Shown: positions 24,001 through 36,343 of the stretch, in pieces | Position numbering within the stretch: the stretch's first letter is position 1 | How the letters are laid out: every line of letters begins with the position of its first letter | NCBI GenBank assembly: GCA_022661535.1 | Contig: JAKULF010000008.1 | Span: 3,038,001-3,102,000, forward strand | Origin: Eutypa lata | Lineage: Eukaryota; Ascomycota; Sordariomycetes; Xylariales; Diatrypaceae | Length of the DNA stretch: 64,000 nt | Direction: 5' to 3' | Translations under genes and position numbers: made by a program | Notes under the pieces: generated by a model | Told to the model about the DNA's origin: nothing | Seen by the model: only the letters and a program-made list of their open reading frames with translations | The model's database searches: none

Positions 24001-27000
24001 ACATACATAGGTTATAGTACGTGCTGCTATAGCCTTGGATCATGCCGGTTACTTGCAGCTACCGTGGGGGACGTGGGGTTCTCTTCAGTGTCAGAACCAG
24101 GTAGTGAGGCTAAACTTCCAAGGACCGGCCTCGTTGGGAGCTTCCAAATCCGAAAAAAACCGACCCCGCCAGCCCGCTCGCCCTGCCGGTGTCATGCATG
24201 TAGTCTAAGTAGGTATGTAGGGGAAAGGTCGAGACACACTGGATGGGCATATCCCTCCCCTCGGTTGCGTCTTTTTTTTTGTTATTGTTGTTACTTCTTC
24301 AGACCCCGTGAACTTGCTTCCTACTAGTTAGTACATAACTACTACTAAACATCACATGTTCGTTCGTCTACGGAGAGTAAGCGGTGTGACACATTGCATT
24401 GAAAGTAGGGCTACGAAGTACTGGTAGTTAACTATCATGAAGCGGTAAGAACAGGAGGGGTTTGTGTATACAACTATGGGTAAGTACATATCATAGATAA
24501 GGAACGCAAAACCCGGGCCTTCGCATGAAATAATCATGGGAAATGGCGAATTCCGAGGTGAGGCTACGCCTAAGACCTGTGGAGGTGGGGTAAATTATCG
24601 AGCAGTTCGCTTGGCCTAAAAATGCAGTGAATTGCAATCGGCGATTTCAACCTGCATAGGTCACTGCCTAGCAAAATTTTCGTTATACTCTATGGCGTAC
24701 ATGAATTTGCGTGAGGATTTGGTACGAGGACCACGAGGGTCTAGGTATATATTGCCGGATAAGTGATGATACCTACTCAGCTACTCTACTAGATCAACAG
24801 AGGAAGTGGGTGATAGCTTCAGACCTTAGATCCATGTCATCAAGTATGATTACACACACAAATTACATGCATAGCAAGGTACGAAATGCCGCGAGTACGA
24901 AACCAATGTTGCTAGTCAATGACCTAGTCATATTCTTCGGTGATGGTCATTAGCCATGTAGCTCTAAAGCCTCAAGTGAGCATTGAACATTCTGTGCACA
25001 GAGCAGAATCTACTACTTATCCATCCCTGCTGCACCTTGAGGTTGGACGAGGCTTGACGAGGTTACTGGGTTGCGTTTCTTCGGATTCATGTATCCTAAC
25101 TTCAAAACGCGTCACGCTGCTCACACAGCAATTGAAATTGCGACGGAATTCCAACAGGATGGATGTCCAAGGCTACCTTGATATATAAAAGACAATTAAC
25201 TATTACTATGAGGATCTATTCGGTACGATAAGCAGGTATCCCTGGAGTCTAGATAATAACCTGGTCGCGTGGACCACAGATAATCGCAAAACGTGAAACA
25301 AACAGCCGCTAAGCGATTTTATCGATACCACAAACGGTCAATGTGAAACCTTTTTTTTTCCTTCCCGCGGGTTTGTTCTCGGACATTTAATAACATACCT
25401 AGATCATCGGCTGTACCTGGGATTTATAGATATTGGGTTCCAAGACGATCAGCCTGATCCAGAGTCCCGGATTTTTGAAGGGAGTCGTGGATGTGATATG
25501 TGATTACTGTGTATCACGGCTAGATATGAGCGCAACTGCATACTATGTAGTTATGTTTAGGTACTCACATAAGCAGATAAACTGATATCAGCTACGATAT
25601 GACGGTACCTATTAAAGATTGTTAGCCGCGCATCCTGTCTTACCGTGCGTCTATAGCGTATCTATTCTTCTGATCGGTAAAAAAAAGTAAGGCTTATTAG
25701 TACATAGGTAACACCACATGTAAGAATGTGGTGGAGGCTTACACCCTTTCAATATAATAGACGCATGCAACTAGTCGACTATACAAGATGATTGGAGAAT
25801 ACTATAAGTCTACTCCAACTTGGCGGCATATTCGCTTTCACATCGCTCAATGATAGTCATTGGTGAATGGCAAACCTGCAGGAAAGGAGGGGGTATCATG
25901 TGCAAGCTGCATGTTGCATACCTAGCAGTAGGCGACGCACATATGTATTGTACGCAGAGTGGGTAATTATGTATGTACTATGTATGCACTTTATGATTCT
26001 CTCTCCTCTCTCGTCTGATGAGGCGGCTAGTAATGCACCTAGGACAGCGACCGATCTCATCTTCTTAATATATGTATGCGGGCGCTGAGTGACGGGACGA
26101 TCTTTTTGATGCGGTGCACTCGGTTGTACTTCCTAGACTAGAAGAGCGGCCGTATTAAAGGACAATTGAGTTTTTGATTATTTTCTCAGGTTGTACTCGA
26201 AATACACGCTTTTCCTAAAAGGGGTCGCAGCTCGCGGGGGGTTTGATAGCAGAAGCACGTGTGATAAGGGATCATTGCGGTCTGGAGCCTTTGCTAAAGG
26301 TTAAGAAATGGATCGCTCCCTTTTTTATCAGCTTCTGAGTATACCTAGGTAGGTAGGTAGTTAATAAGTGCCGTGAACAAATTGGGTTTCAACTAGGCGT
26401 GATCAATCTCATACAGAATAATCTGGGAGCTTGACATTGAAGCGAAAGACGTTATGACATGCTCACGTAGCACCGCGTACGACCTAGGAAATGACGGCTG
26501 TGGGGGATAATTCGAAATACCAAACCTCTATTGGAGCCCTTGAGGGCTAATTACACTAAGGGCTATACGTGCTGTAGCATAGCTGCAACATAGCTTGAGA
26601 AGGGCACATTATTTAGCAATACAGCCAGGCCGCGTTGTTCTGTCCTTTGTAATCAACCGCTGAAGCATTCTATCTTGTCTTATGTTGTAGTAATATATCT
26701 CGTCAATTAAGTCCGGCGGGTACGTACTTACATATGTAGTAAGTCAATCCTCATGCTTGTTGGGTCTCTCTAATACGACTGACTAGTCATATCAGTTGAG
26801 GAATCAAGCGATAGATATCAGTCATACATGTATGGTATGTTACATACGGAGAGTATATGGAGAGTTCGCAAAGTGTTTGGGAAAGAAGATGACTGAATAG
26901 ATTTCTGAAACTATGGAAAATGCACACCCGAAGACTATATATAATGCATGATGTCAATGGTAGTCAACTGTAAGGCTAGTCCTAATTACATACCTAGGAG

Positions 27001-29214
27001 CTAGGTAGAGAAGGTCCTGGCGATGGCAACCATTTGCTTGTCCCGAGTCTTCCCTGGAGATCACCAGGATTTCAATGCACAAATATCCTTAGCGTTTGCC
27101 TGTTCCTGAAAAACAGCTGTTTGTTCTTTGGCTGTCTGGCTGTTGAGCATGACGGGAAGTTTCTTGGCTATCTTCAAACGTAATGCTGCGCTGCTAGGCT
27201 AGCAATCAGGCAATGAAGCATGAATGGAATGCTAAAAGACATGTCTCATGTAAACCATAGCTAGATGTACTGGTGTAACGATTATTCAACGATGATGATG
27301 TCAGTTCGGATGGAATTGCCTCTGTTACACGTCTAGTGATGCATGTATTTATTATTAGAGGTCTCCTCTGCCACACCCCATCGTTTGATCGGGCTCTAAA
27401 TAAAGTCGAGGATCTGCATCGTAGGTAGTCATGTAGTTCGGAGCTTTATTCTAACTAACGGTTTGTTTGAGGATCATTGCCTATGCCAAGGTAATTGTAA
27501 ATCCTTTGAGTCCCTTCTTGATTCCCTTCGGCGTTCGCCTCAACATGCGCGATGATAGCATGATTATACCGAGCTAGACATTACTACTAATGACGCTATA
27601 GTTTCCGTCTAGAACTTCTTCTTCCAAGATTCCGACAAGCAGCCATGCTTCATACATACATAGTCAAACCGGACTGGGACTGCCTCAAACTCGTCGCATC
27701 AGCGAACCCAACTCCTAACAGGTACCTACTTAACTACTAGAAGTTGCTAGGCAGCGCAGACAGAGACAGTCGGGCAGGACTGCCAGGTGAGATCGATCAC
27801 AACGAGAAAAACGCCAAGACTGATATCCCAACCTATAATATCACTCTGGACGCGATAGAATAAGCAGCAGGCCCTGGTAACATGCTGCATCTCAGCGCCA
27901 CACCCACACAAACTTTACATTTCCGTGAAGGTGAAATCCCTGATTGCTCGACCCTGTTACTTTCTTGACCCTCGCTCGACCCTCCCCTCCTTCACAAAGT
28001 TGTCATCCCCTTCTAATGTAAGCAACCTTGGCAATATAAGCAATCAATCAATTCATTGGGGGCTGGGCGTTCGTGGTAGGTATGCATATATGTAAGTACG
28101 TATCGTGTTACGTGGTCACTATTGGAGGTGTTATGTACATGTATGTATGTAGTCAAGTACATACTATTTTAAATGAAGTGTGTCGTGTAGTCATTCCTGT
28201 CTACACTAATCGTGATGTGATGATGCTTCGGCGCCTTTCCGCTTGCCAAATAACTAGTCCTAATGCTCCCTTGGACCTTCAACAGTTGCAGGTGCTTGGA
28301 TACAATACAGGTATGTGTGCCCCGTGCGAAGGCTTGTTATGGTTTAGCTGGCTGGGTGTAATCTACCAAAGTTGGAATCCCTGCCACTACTGTACGTTAG
28401 TTAGGCCCCAAATGTCAGGAAATGTCCAGTCGGCCAGCCTGCCGGGACTCTACGCTATCTTGTATGTATGTACATAATGTACGAAGTAAGTACCTAAGCT
28501 AACTTGACAGGGCTAGCTATTGAGTGCTAAGCCAACAGAGGGTCCGTTCGTGGTCGAGCGCAAACCCAATCTGTTAATCTACCACTAACAGGCCAGTCTG
28601 TGTTGTGGTTGTGGTACCTTCAACCCGTCATTTGAACTTTTACTCTACTTCCCGTCTCTTTCTTCCCCGGTCCACGCTCGAGCGCAGCAGCAGCCAACCA
28701 GCCAACCAACCTCTCTGCGAGAAGGACCAGGAGCGTGCGAGTGTCGATACGACGAACGACGACGAAAGACAACAACGACGACGACGACAACTGGCGCGCT
28801 CTGTCTGCATCTCTGCATACCGGTTGTCCTCTTCTCACGCAGCTCAGCGACAACAATCTCTTGTCTCGGTTTCGATTCGATCAGTTAGATTGTGCTTCAT
28901 AGCGTGCGATACTTTCGATACGACACGGCACGGCACGGCACAATACGATAGAATTACGGGCTGGACCAGCAGGATAAATCGCGAAGCGAATAACATTTGT
29001 CTTATCATTCTATCTTTAATAATCATTCCCATAGCCATAGCCATAGTCATCGTCACAATTTGTCGCCCACCACGCAGAACGACAGCCAATTCATTCATAC
29101 TCTCCTTTTCGTCGCTTGGCCGACCGACCAACTGTTTTCTTTCTATTAACTCCGACGACTTTCAATGCATTGCCCTAGCGCCACCGTGATCAGCAACTCT
29201 CACGTCTTCAGGAC
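21016..29214. other. 8.2 kb gene-free stretch
   Basis: No frame longer than 134 codons has coding character until the LTE1 leader. The sequence is mixed in composition and full of short TACATAC/GTATGTA runs (for example near 23938, 24000, 28130) and GGTA runs (near 26346). Nothing resembles a transposase, reverse transcriptase, long terminal repeat or tRNA. A GC-rich palindromic patch (GCCCCGGGGC) lies near 23412. The frame at 28605-29189 is rich in Arg/Ser and directly abuts LTE1, and is taken as its 5' leader. Confidence 0.55.
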
Positions 29215-32200
29215 ATGGAGGCCGTTCTGCTAGCATCCCAACCCCCCGGCCCGACGCGGTCGAACCAGAGCCCGCGTCAACCAGCTCGGCGAGACACCTC
29301 ATCTAGAACCCAGAAATCACCCTATGTCGGTGCACGCGACGCTAAATTAAGGCGCTCTCCACCACGTTTATTTCGACGCGATACCAACAAAACCGATCCT
29401 GCTATAGGCAGTAGCAGTAGTAGTGGCGGTGTGTCGCCTGCAAGCAGCTCGAGACACTTGGTTCCAGCGTTGGAGAGAATCTCGGGCGACGTTGCTGCCG
29501 CCAACTCTAGAAAGGATGCCGATAGCGAGAAGGGAAACATTGCTCCAGATGGGAGCTCAGCAGGTCGGGAAGGTCGCCAATTCACCGTGGCCAAGGTAGG
29601 CAACAATGGTCGCATATTCTTGAGGTAGGTTTTCTCCCTCTCGATTATCCTATAGCGATGGTGTCCGTTGAGCTTAGTCTTATCCCCATGGAAGCCGGTT
29701 TGCGGGCTGTTGACTCTGTGGACGGTAACTTCCGGTACTTCGGATACTAACTATGTCCATGTAGACCTTCTATACGGCCAGCAAATCAGAGATATCCTCA
29801 GCCAAATTTCACCTTTCCCTCCACACCACCCAGTACTGCAGGTTTGGACACCTTGACTAACGGCAGAGTAAATGGCGAGGATGCGAGTGAACTTCTTAGC
29901 GCCCGGTTGACCCCATTAACTGATAGTCCATCTCCTGGCTTGGCGGTCAGACAGGCTTATTTCGAGTCTCAAAGATTTTCAAGGCCTGCTCGTCATCGTC
30001 GCGCCATGTCTGACTCTACTGTTCATGAAGGGGACACAGGCGCGTTTAAAATTGTTATATCGAAGCCACAAGACGACCTCAGGTCGAAAACTGATGAAGA
30101 TATCAACCATGATGGAAAACCTCTCCTTCAAGTTTCTATTCCTTCTTGGAAGTTGGGTACTCCCGGTTCACCCTGCGGGGGACACCTTTACTTCGTGGTT
30201 CATCTTACGCCGGGACAGAAGATATCCGGTCTAGCAATGCTTCATTCTTCAGATCCTCCCCGCTGGAGGTGAATTCACTTCATCCCGAGTCGTTTTCGAG
30301 TAAACGACCGAGCTCGGTCACCGTACCTCAATTCATGTACAATCCACCAACTCTGCTGAGCCCTAACAGCCTCATCATTCCACGCTTTCCAGTGTCGAAT
30401 TCTAGGACAACGTATCGCTCTACAGCTATGTCTATAGAACCTGCTATGTTCGACTCGCTTACATTCAGTCCAGACTGTGACGACCGCTCTATTGTGCGCT
30501 ACTCGCCTGTCACTGGCGCCGTCACAGCCGCTACCCCATCTCGCCTCGTCTCCGAAATTACTTCGCCTAATTTTCTCGATTATGAGCTGATATCTGACTT
30601 CTTTCTTACCTTTCGTTCTTTCCTCGATACGCCCGATTTACTTCGTATGCTAATTGCCCGGCTTCGCTGGGCTCTCGCGCGCCATGATGAGATAGGGATG
30701 GTCGTAAGAGTGAGGACTTTCGTGGCTATCCGACACTGGATACTGAACTACTTCGTGGACGACTTCGTTGTAGATTACCACCTCCGGGTTACATTTTGCA
30801 ATCTCATTAATGACTTGGTCGAGGAAGTGTCCCGGTTACAGGATCACCCATGCCGCAGAGTCCAACTTAAGATCCTCGCTGAAATGAAGAAGTGCTGGAG
30901 ACGTGTTTGCGCACTGTACTGGGACGGACCAGAATTTGATGCTTCTCTAGAAGCTGAGATCCCTATTGCTCCTGGTGGAATTGCTGGTCACCGCGATCCT
31001 AGTCTTGACCCTAGTTTTTGGGAAACCGACTCGGATAGCGCCCCTCACTTGCTCAACGTCGAGCTCCCTCAGAGCGATTCACGTCCGGATTATAGCTTTT
31101 ATGCTGATGTGTCAAAAGCCGGACATCTCGACACGATATTACTTGGCGATGAACGGCCTGTTACCCCGGAGGAGCGACCTGATTTAATGCGACGGTCACA
31201 AACTTCCCCAACAAGCATAGAAAGTCTCGACGTTGTATCATGTTCATTTCCGACTAAGGTATTCCGAATGGGTGGTAATTCACATGCTAGTCATCCGGTT
31301 GGCGCCCACCCAGTCGATCCGAGCTCTATTTATACCGGTACCGACCCGATTGCTGCCACCCCACGAGCTTTGCAAGGTAAACGTGTACGGGCAGAGCCGT
31401 CGCATAGACGAAATGCTAGTCTCACAGACTCTCTCCGTGAACATGGCAAAACTACTGAAAAAGTGCTCTACAAAAACGCCGAGTTCTTAGTAACTCTTCC
31501 ATATGCCGGCAGTCTAGTCAGGGGGAACCTTCTCCCTCCTAGTCAACCCTTCGTTGATATTGACCCACCTTATAGCGCAACGGCTAAACGCAATACCACA
31601 ATTTTTCAACCGCTCCAGCCTGAGGAGGAGAAAGAGAAGGGATCCGCATCGGCGATGTCGAGCCAGGGAATGCGGAGACTCATTGGCAGCGTTCGGAGGG
31701 CTGTTAGTACCAGAGGTCAAGGTTCACCGGCGCAAGGAAGTTTCGTCAACATTGCATCTATTGGTGCTCGGGGCGCGACTACGAATAGGCTACCCGGCAC
31801 AGCCGTCGTACCTCAAGCCAAACGCGTGGAGGGTGTCCGCCATCCTGTCCGCATTGATCTCCTTGGTGCCTCGGCCTCAGAAGATTTCAAGAAGGCTGTC
31901 CGAGAAGATGCTGCAGCGGAAGCAGAGGCGGAGGCTGAGGCTCATAATGGCTCTATCAAGATCGGGAACGAAGATTTGGATTATTCTGTAGCGCACTTAG
32001 ATTCATCCTTTGAATTTTCACCAGCGTCTACGGAAAGACCCACCAGCGATGCCGCCATCACAACAGGAAGTAAATCGATCGTTATTGTCGATGGGACGAT
32101 TCCTACACATCACCCAGCAATGGCGGGTGCTCTGCCCATGCCAAGCTCGCCTATAAGCACTGCCGCATTCACAAGCAGCTTCTTACCTGCCGGTACTGCA

Positions 32201-34736
32201 GATCCTACTCCTCCTAACACACCACCAGGGCTAGTGAGACCAGGTGGTACTCCACGGAGGTCGTCGTTCATTCTCGGCCATCATCATAAGAATTCGGTTC
32301 CTGCCGACCCCCTTCCTCCTTTTATCCCCGACTTGGCGACCTTAGGGGCTCCTAGTCGTCCATCCGAAGAGACAAGCATCAGTGCCAAGTCACAACCATC
32401 ACCTGTGGATAATCCGGATCCACCGAAGAGGCCACCGCCTAGCTACATCATGCGGCACAAGAGACAACCATCGAGTCGCAGTTACCGGTCTAAGGGATCC
32501 ATAATCCATCGAAGGTGGGCATCATTTCAGAGTGGGTTCGCCGTGGAATCGACAGTCAAGAGCTTTGATGCCACCACTACTTGCTCGGAAGGCTCAATTA
32601 GGTCGGACGCGTTCAAGCCTCCCCCACTGAGAGTCCTTCGCAGGATGCCGGGCGGTGACCTTCGGGGTGCTAAAAATGTCACTGACCTAGATGCCGTCGC
32701 ACTGCATAGAACACGGTCAGCCGGCTCACTCACGACGTATTCCGAGTCTATCCGAAGTTCCTACTTACGCAGCCCCATCCGCGGCTCTGGTGGGTTTGTC
32801 AATGTAGTTAGCAGCGATTATTCACAAAACCGCGGCGAAGTATTGTCACTTGGAGCTGTTGCAGAGCAGACACCGAAGCAAAAGATGTCTCTCTTTAGTA
32901 CCCATTCGTCGAAACCAGCATTGCGGGCATCATTCGAAGCGGAAGCGCAAAAGCTGGCTCAGATTCCCGACGACGATGACGACGGTGGTGTAGAGTCTGC
33001 TTTGCTAAAGCTAGAAGGCAAATATGAAAAGAAGGCCCTGAAGCTTTCCATGGATTTACAACAACTTCCTCCAAAGGCGCTTGAAGAAGCAGGCATAAGT
33101 CCAATGTCGACTGTAGGAAGTGAACAAGGGAGAGAAGATAAGCGTAAGCACCGCAACCTCCATGTTGCTGAGGAAGACGTTGCTGTTGTGTCTCCTGTCT
33201 CGGATGGTCGTGCCGAGTCACCCGACAAGCTTCAGGTTCCTCGAGGCTCCGAGATAACCTCCTTCTTCTCCGACGCGTCAAGGGAATCATATGATTCAAC
33301 TCCATTGTTGGAACGAGGATTGATGACGGATGATGGTCACAGCAAGACAAATACGCATGAATGGGCGAACCAGTCTATACTTCAAGGTCCGGATACTCCA
33401 GAGAATGAATTGGATGAGACAGAAGCGAATTCTTCTCCCCATCCTTCCTACGAGATTGTCAACAAAACACAGAGCATGGACAACATCAAAATTGGTGAGA
33501 CGATACCAAGGTCTCGCGACATCCATTCATTCTTAGATGTTGAGAGCGATGCAGGATCCGATCTCTCTTCTGAGATGTCCGGTGACATGATTGAGATGGA
33601 TGAGTTTTCTCCAAGACTAGCCCCTTCACCGAAGAGACCTCTCAATCAACACATTGGAACGCCCCCAACTACTTCCCCAAAAGCTCCCGCTGTACAGAAC
33701 ATCAACCAGTCACGGACAATAATGTCGAAACCGGCCCTACGGTTGTCTTCAGAAGATGTCCATGTTGCTCTCCAACCTCGCGAACCCCGAGTATGGTCTC
33801 GCAAGCCACTGCCGCCAACCCCGATGCTACGCCTACCGTGGAAATGTACCATAGTGTCCTAGAAGGGTTTACAAACTCATCAACTTCAAACGGGGTTCCA
33901 CGAAATCCTCCGCTACCACCCAAGGAACCTAAGGAAGATTCGAAAGAGAGGTTTTCTGTTCATCTACCTTTTGTACTTGCCTTCGACTCAGAAGTCCTCG
34001 CCCAGCAATTTACTTTGATCGAGAAAGATGCTCTCAATGAAGTGGACTGGAAGGAACTGATTGACATGCGGTGGAAGAATGCCAACACCGACCCCCGCTC
34101 ATGGGTGGATTTCCTCCGTAACACTGATGCTCACGGCGTTGAAGTTGTCATCGCTCGGTTCAACGTGATGGTCAAATGGGTAGTATCCGAGATCGTGCTT
34201 ACGCAAGAGGCCGAGGAGCGAGCCCGTTGTGTTATCAAATTTCTTCACATTGCAGCACATTGCAGGAGGTATCGCAACTTCGCAACCATGAGTCAAATTG
34301 CCATCGCGTTAACCTCGACTGAGGTCGCTAGGCTGTCGAAGACGTGGGCCATGATCCCCCGGGAGATGCGAGAACTATGTCTGAATTGGAATCACTTGTA
34401 TCACCCACCAAGAACTTTTACAACCTGCGAGCAGAGATGGAAAGCGGCGGAAATTCTCCCGATATCGGATGTATTCCGTTCGTCGGTATCTACACGCACG
34501 ATCTCCTTTTCAACTCACAGAGGCCGTCGGAGATTGCGAGTTCCCCGACTACGGCTCCCTTGGTCAACTTCGAGCGCTGGCGTATTGCTGCGTCTGTGGT
34601 GAAGACACTGCTGCGTCTACTTGAAGCAAGCACCTTGTACCAGTTTCAGCCGATCGAAGGCATCACCGAGCGTTGTTTGTGGATGACAGCGCTGAATGAC
34701 GATGAGATTAGGAAGAACTCAGAGAGTCTCGAGTAG
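29215..34736 (+). CDS. lte1: Ras-family guanine nucleotide exchange factor Lte1 (three apparent frameshifts)
   Basis: Exon 1 is 29215-29624 and exon 2 29765-34736 (intron GTAGGT..GTAG). With three missing bases allowed for, the protein is 1794 residues. It carries a RasGEF N-terminal (REM) domain at about 400-520 (YELISDFFLTFRSFLDTPDLL, shown in part), a long Ser/Pro-rich disordered middle, and a CDC25-type catalytic domain at about 1540-1785 (FDSEVLAQQFTLIEKD, LRNTDAHGVEVVIARFN, SPTKNFYNLRAEM, VGIYTHDLLF). In yeast Lte1 acts at the bud cortex on mitotic exit through the Tem1 network; in filamentous fungi it is less studied. Breaks lie at C-runs 30162-30164, 33819-33822 and 34356-34360, and each is mended by one C, giving WKLGTPRFTLRG, PLPPTPDATPTVE and IPPGDARTMSE. 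I judge it a functional gene with assembly errors. Confidence 0.88.
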
Positions 34737-36343
34737 TCTGATATAATCATCTATATAATTGAGGCCCCGTCCTTATTACGACTAGACGACTTACAACCTT
34801 GTACATCATATATATACCCTGGATCGGAATTACTGGAATTACCATCATCAGCGATATCTATTTCGTTCCAACACCAATTTATATCATAGACGCCAATTCG
34901 CCGGCGCAAACCCAATGTCATGTACTAATATGGCGACTCACATACCACTTTCTAATTCGCATATTCCAAGACGACAACGTGACACACGATTCAACCACGG
35001 GAATTCAAGTAGAGAAATATACATTGCGCCAGCTTCTGTTCAGCATAGCCTGTCCTTCCGCGATGCCCTGCTTGGTTTTTATCATTTCATTTGTTTTTAT
35101 GGTAATTTATTGATTCTCGAAGCCTGTACTACGTGAGAAGATGGCGGAATTCGCATTGATACGGCCGAACATAAGATAATTTCAAGCGAACGAGGAAGCC
35201 AAGGAAGGTGGCATGCATTCGTTGACCATTATTGGAGTTCTTTGGTCATTGTTTTTTTTCCTTCTTTCTCTCCATGTTTTGACATTCGTATATAATCTTG
35301 TTTTCGGCATTCACGGGACGAACAAGGTGCAGTAGCGGGAGGAGGAGGTGGTGGTGGAATGATTAGGTAGGCAGCGCAATCTGCTAGGGAGATGAGAGAT
35401 GTAAGAGGGAGGGAGGGAATAACTCAAGGGTATCGGCGATATAGAGCTTTGAGCTTTGAAGGGGAGCACAACGGGAGCAGACGGACGGGAAACACGAAAC
35501 TCAAGAGGCGTTTATTTGGTCGAAATGCTGCTCAAGATACCCCCCAACCCCATGTCCGCTTAGCCGTCGAAGAATCTCGAAGTGAGTGGTCGTCTTACGT
35601 GGTTGCAGTATCAAACGGACTCAACACACATACACACACACTACCTTATTTATACATAGCGTGTTGAAACAAACTTAACCTAGAGGTTTCTTTTTGCTTT
35701 GCTGGGTGTAGGACTTTCCGCGATGGGTTTACATATACATACATACATACATACACACATACATATATATTAGATAGCGTTCTGGAATGTTGTAGAGAAG
35801 CGCTTCACGATTTATTGGCTGGCTACTTTGTGTTTCTACGTGATGTGTGACTTGGTTAGCCATCGAAATCGCTCAAAACTTGTTAGTGTGTATATATATA
35901 TATCCCACGTACCATCTTGAACTAGACCTACTTCCCACTCCGCGAACCGCCCATATGGGCCCCTTGGACTGACTACTTAGATATGTACTTACTTATCTTG
36001 GCTTTCTAGTGTTGCACCTCTTGACATCTCTTCCATGCATCCATGGCCGCCGCTAATACGTCAGCGCAGAATCCCTCCGGTTTCTGGATGAGAAGTCGAA
36101 ACTGGCGCAACAGACTATATGCGCGTCCTCAATGTAGGCTGGCGCTCCCCCTCCCTCTTGACCTACTATTCGCACATAGGTAGGGAGCACGTTTATGTCA
36201 ATCTAGATTCTCTCACTCGATGGAACAGATTAGATATGTCCACTACACTCCTGTCTTTCTTTTCTATTATTGTTATTATTATTATTATTACATGTACCCC
36301 CATCCCATCCTATCAACCCTTAGAATAGGTGGTAAGTTTCCAG
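34737..36343. other. Spacer between LTE1 and the P450, with microsatellites
   Basis: Convergent 3' flanks. Contains an ACAT tetranucleotide run (about 35731-35765), a TA run (about 35890-35902) and a TTATTA trinucleotide run (about 36268-36290). ORFs at 34799-35136 and 35392-35667 have no recognisable content. Confidence 0.55.

Noticed and set aside
28605..29189. 194-codon forward ORF directly upstream of lte1
   Set aside because: Arg/Ser-rich with no domain, begins without ATG, and sits where the lte1 leader should be; taken as 5' UTR.
35731..35765. ACAT run as a possible array or CRISPR-like element
   Set aside because: Simple tetranucleotide microsatellite without spacers.
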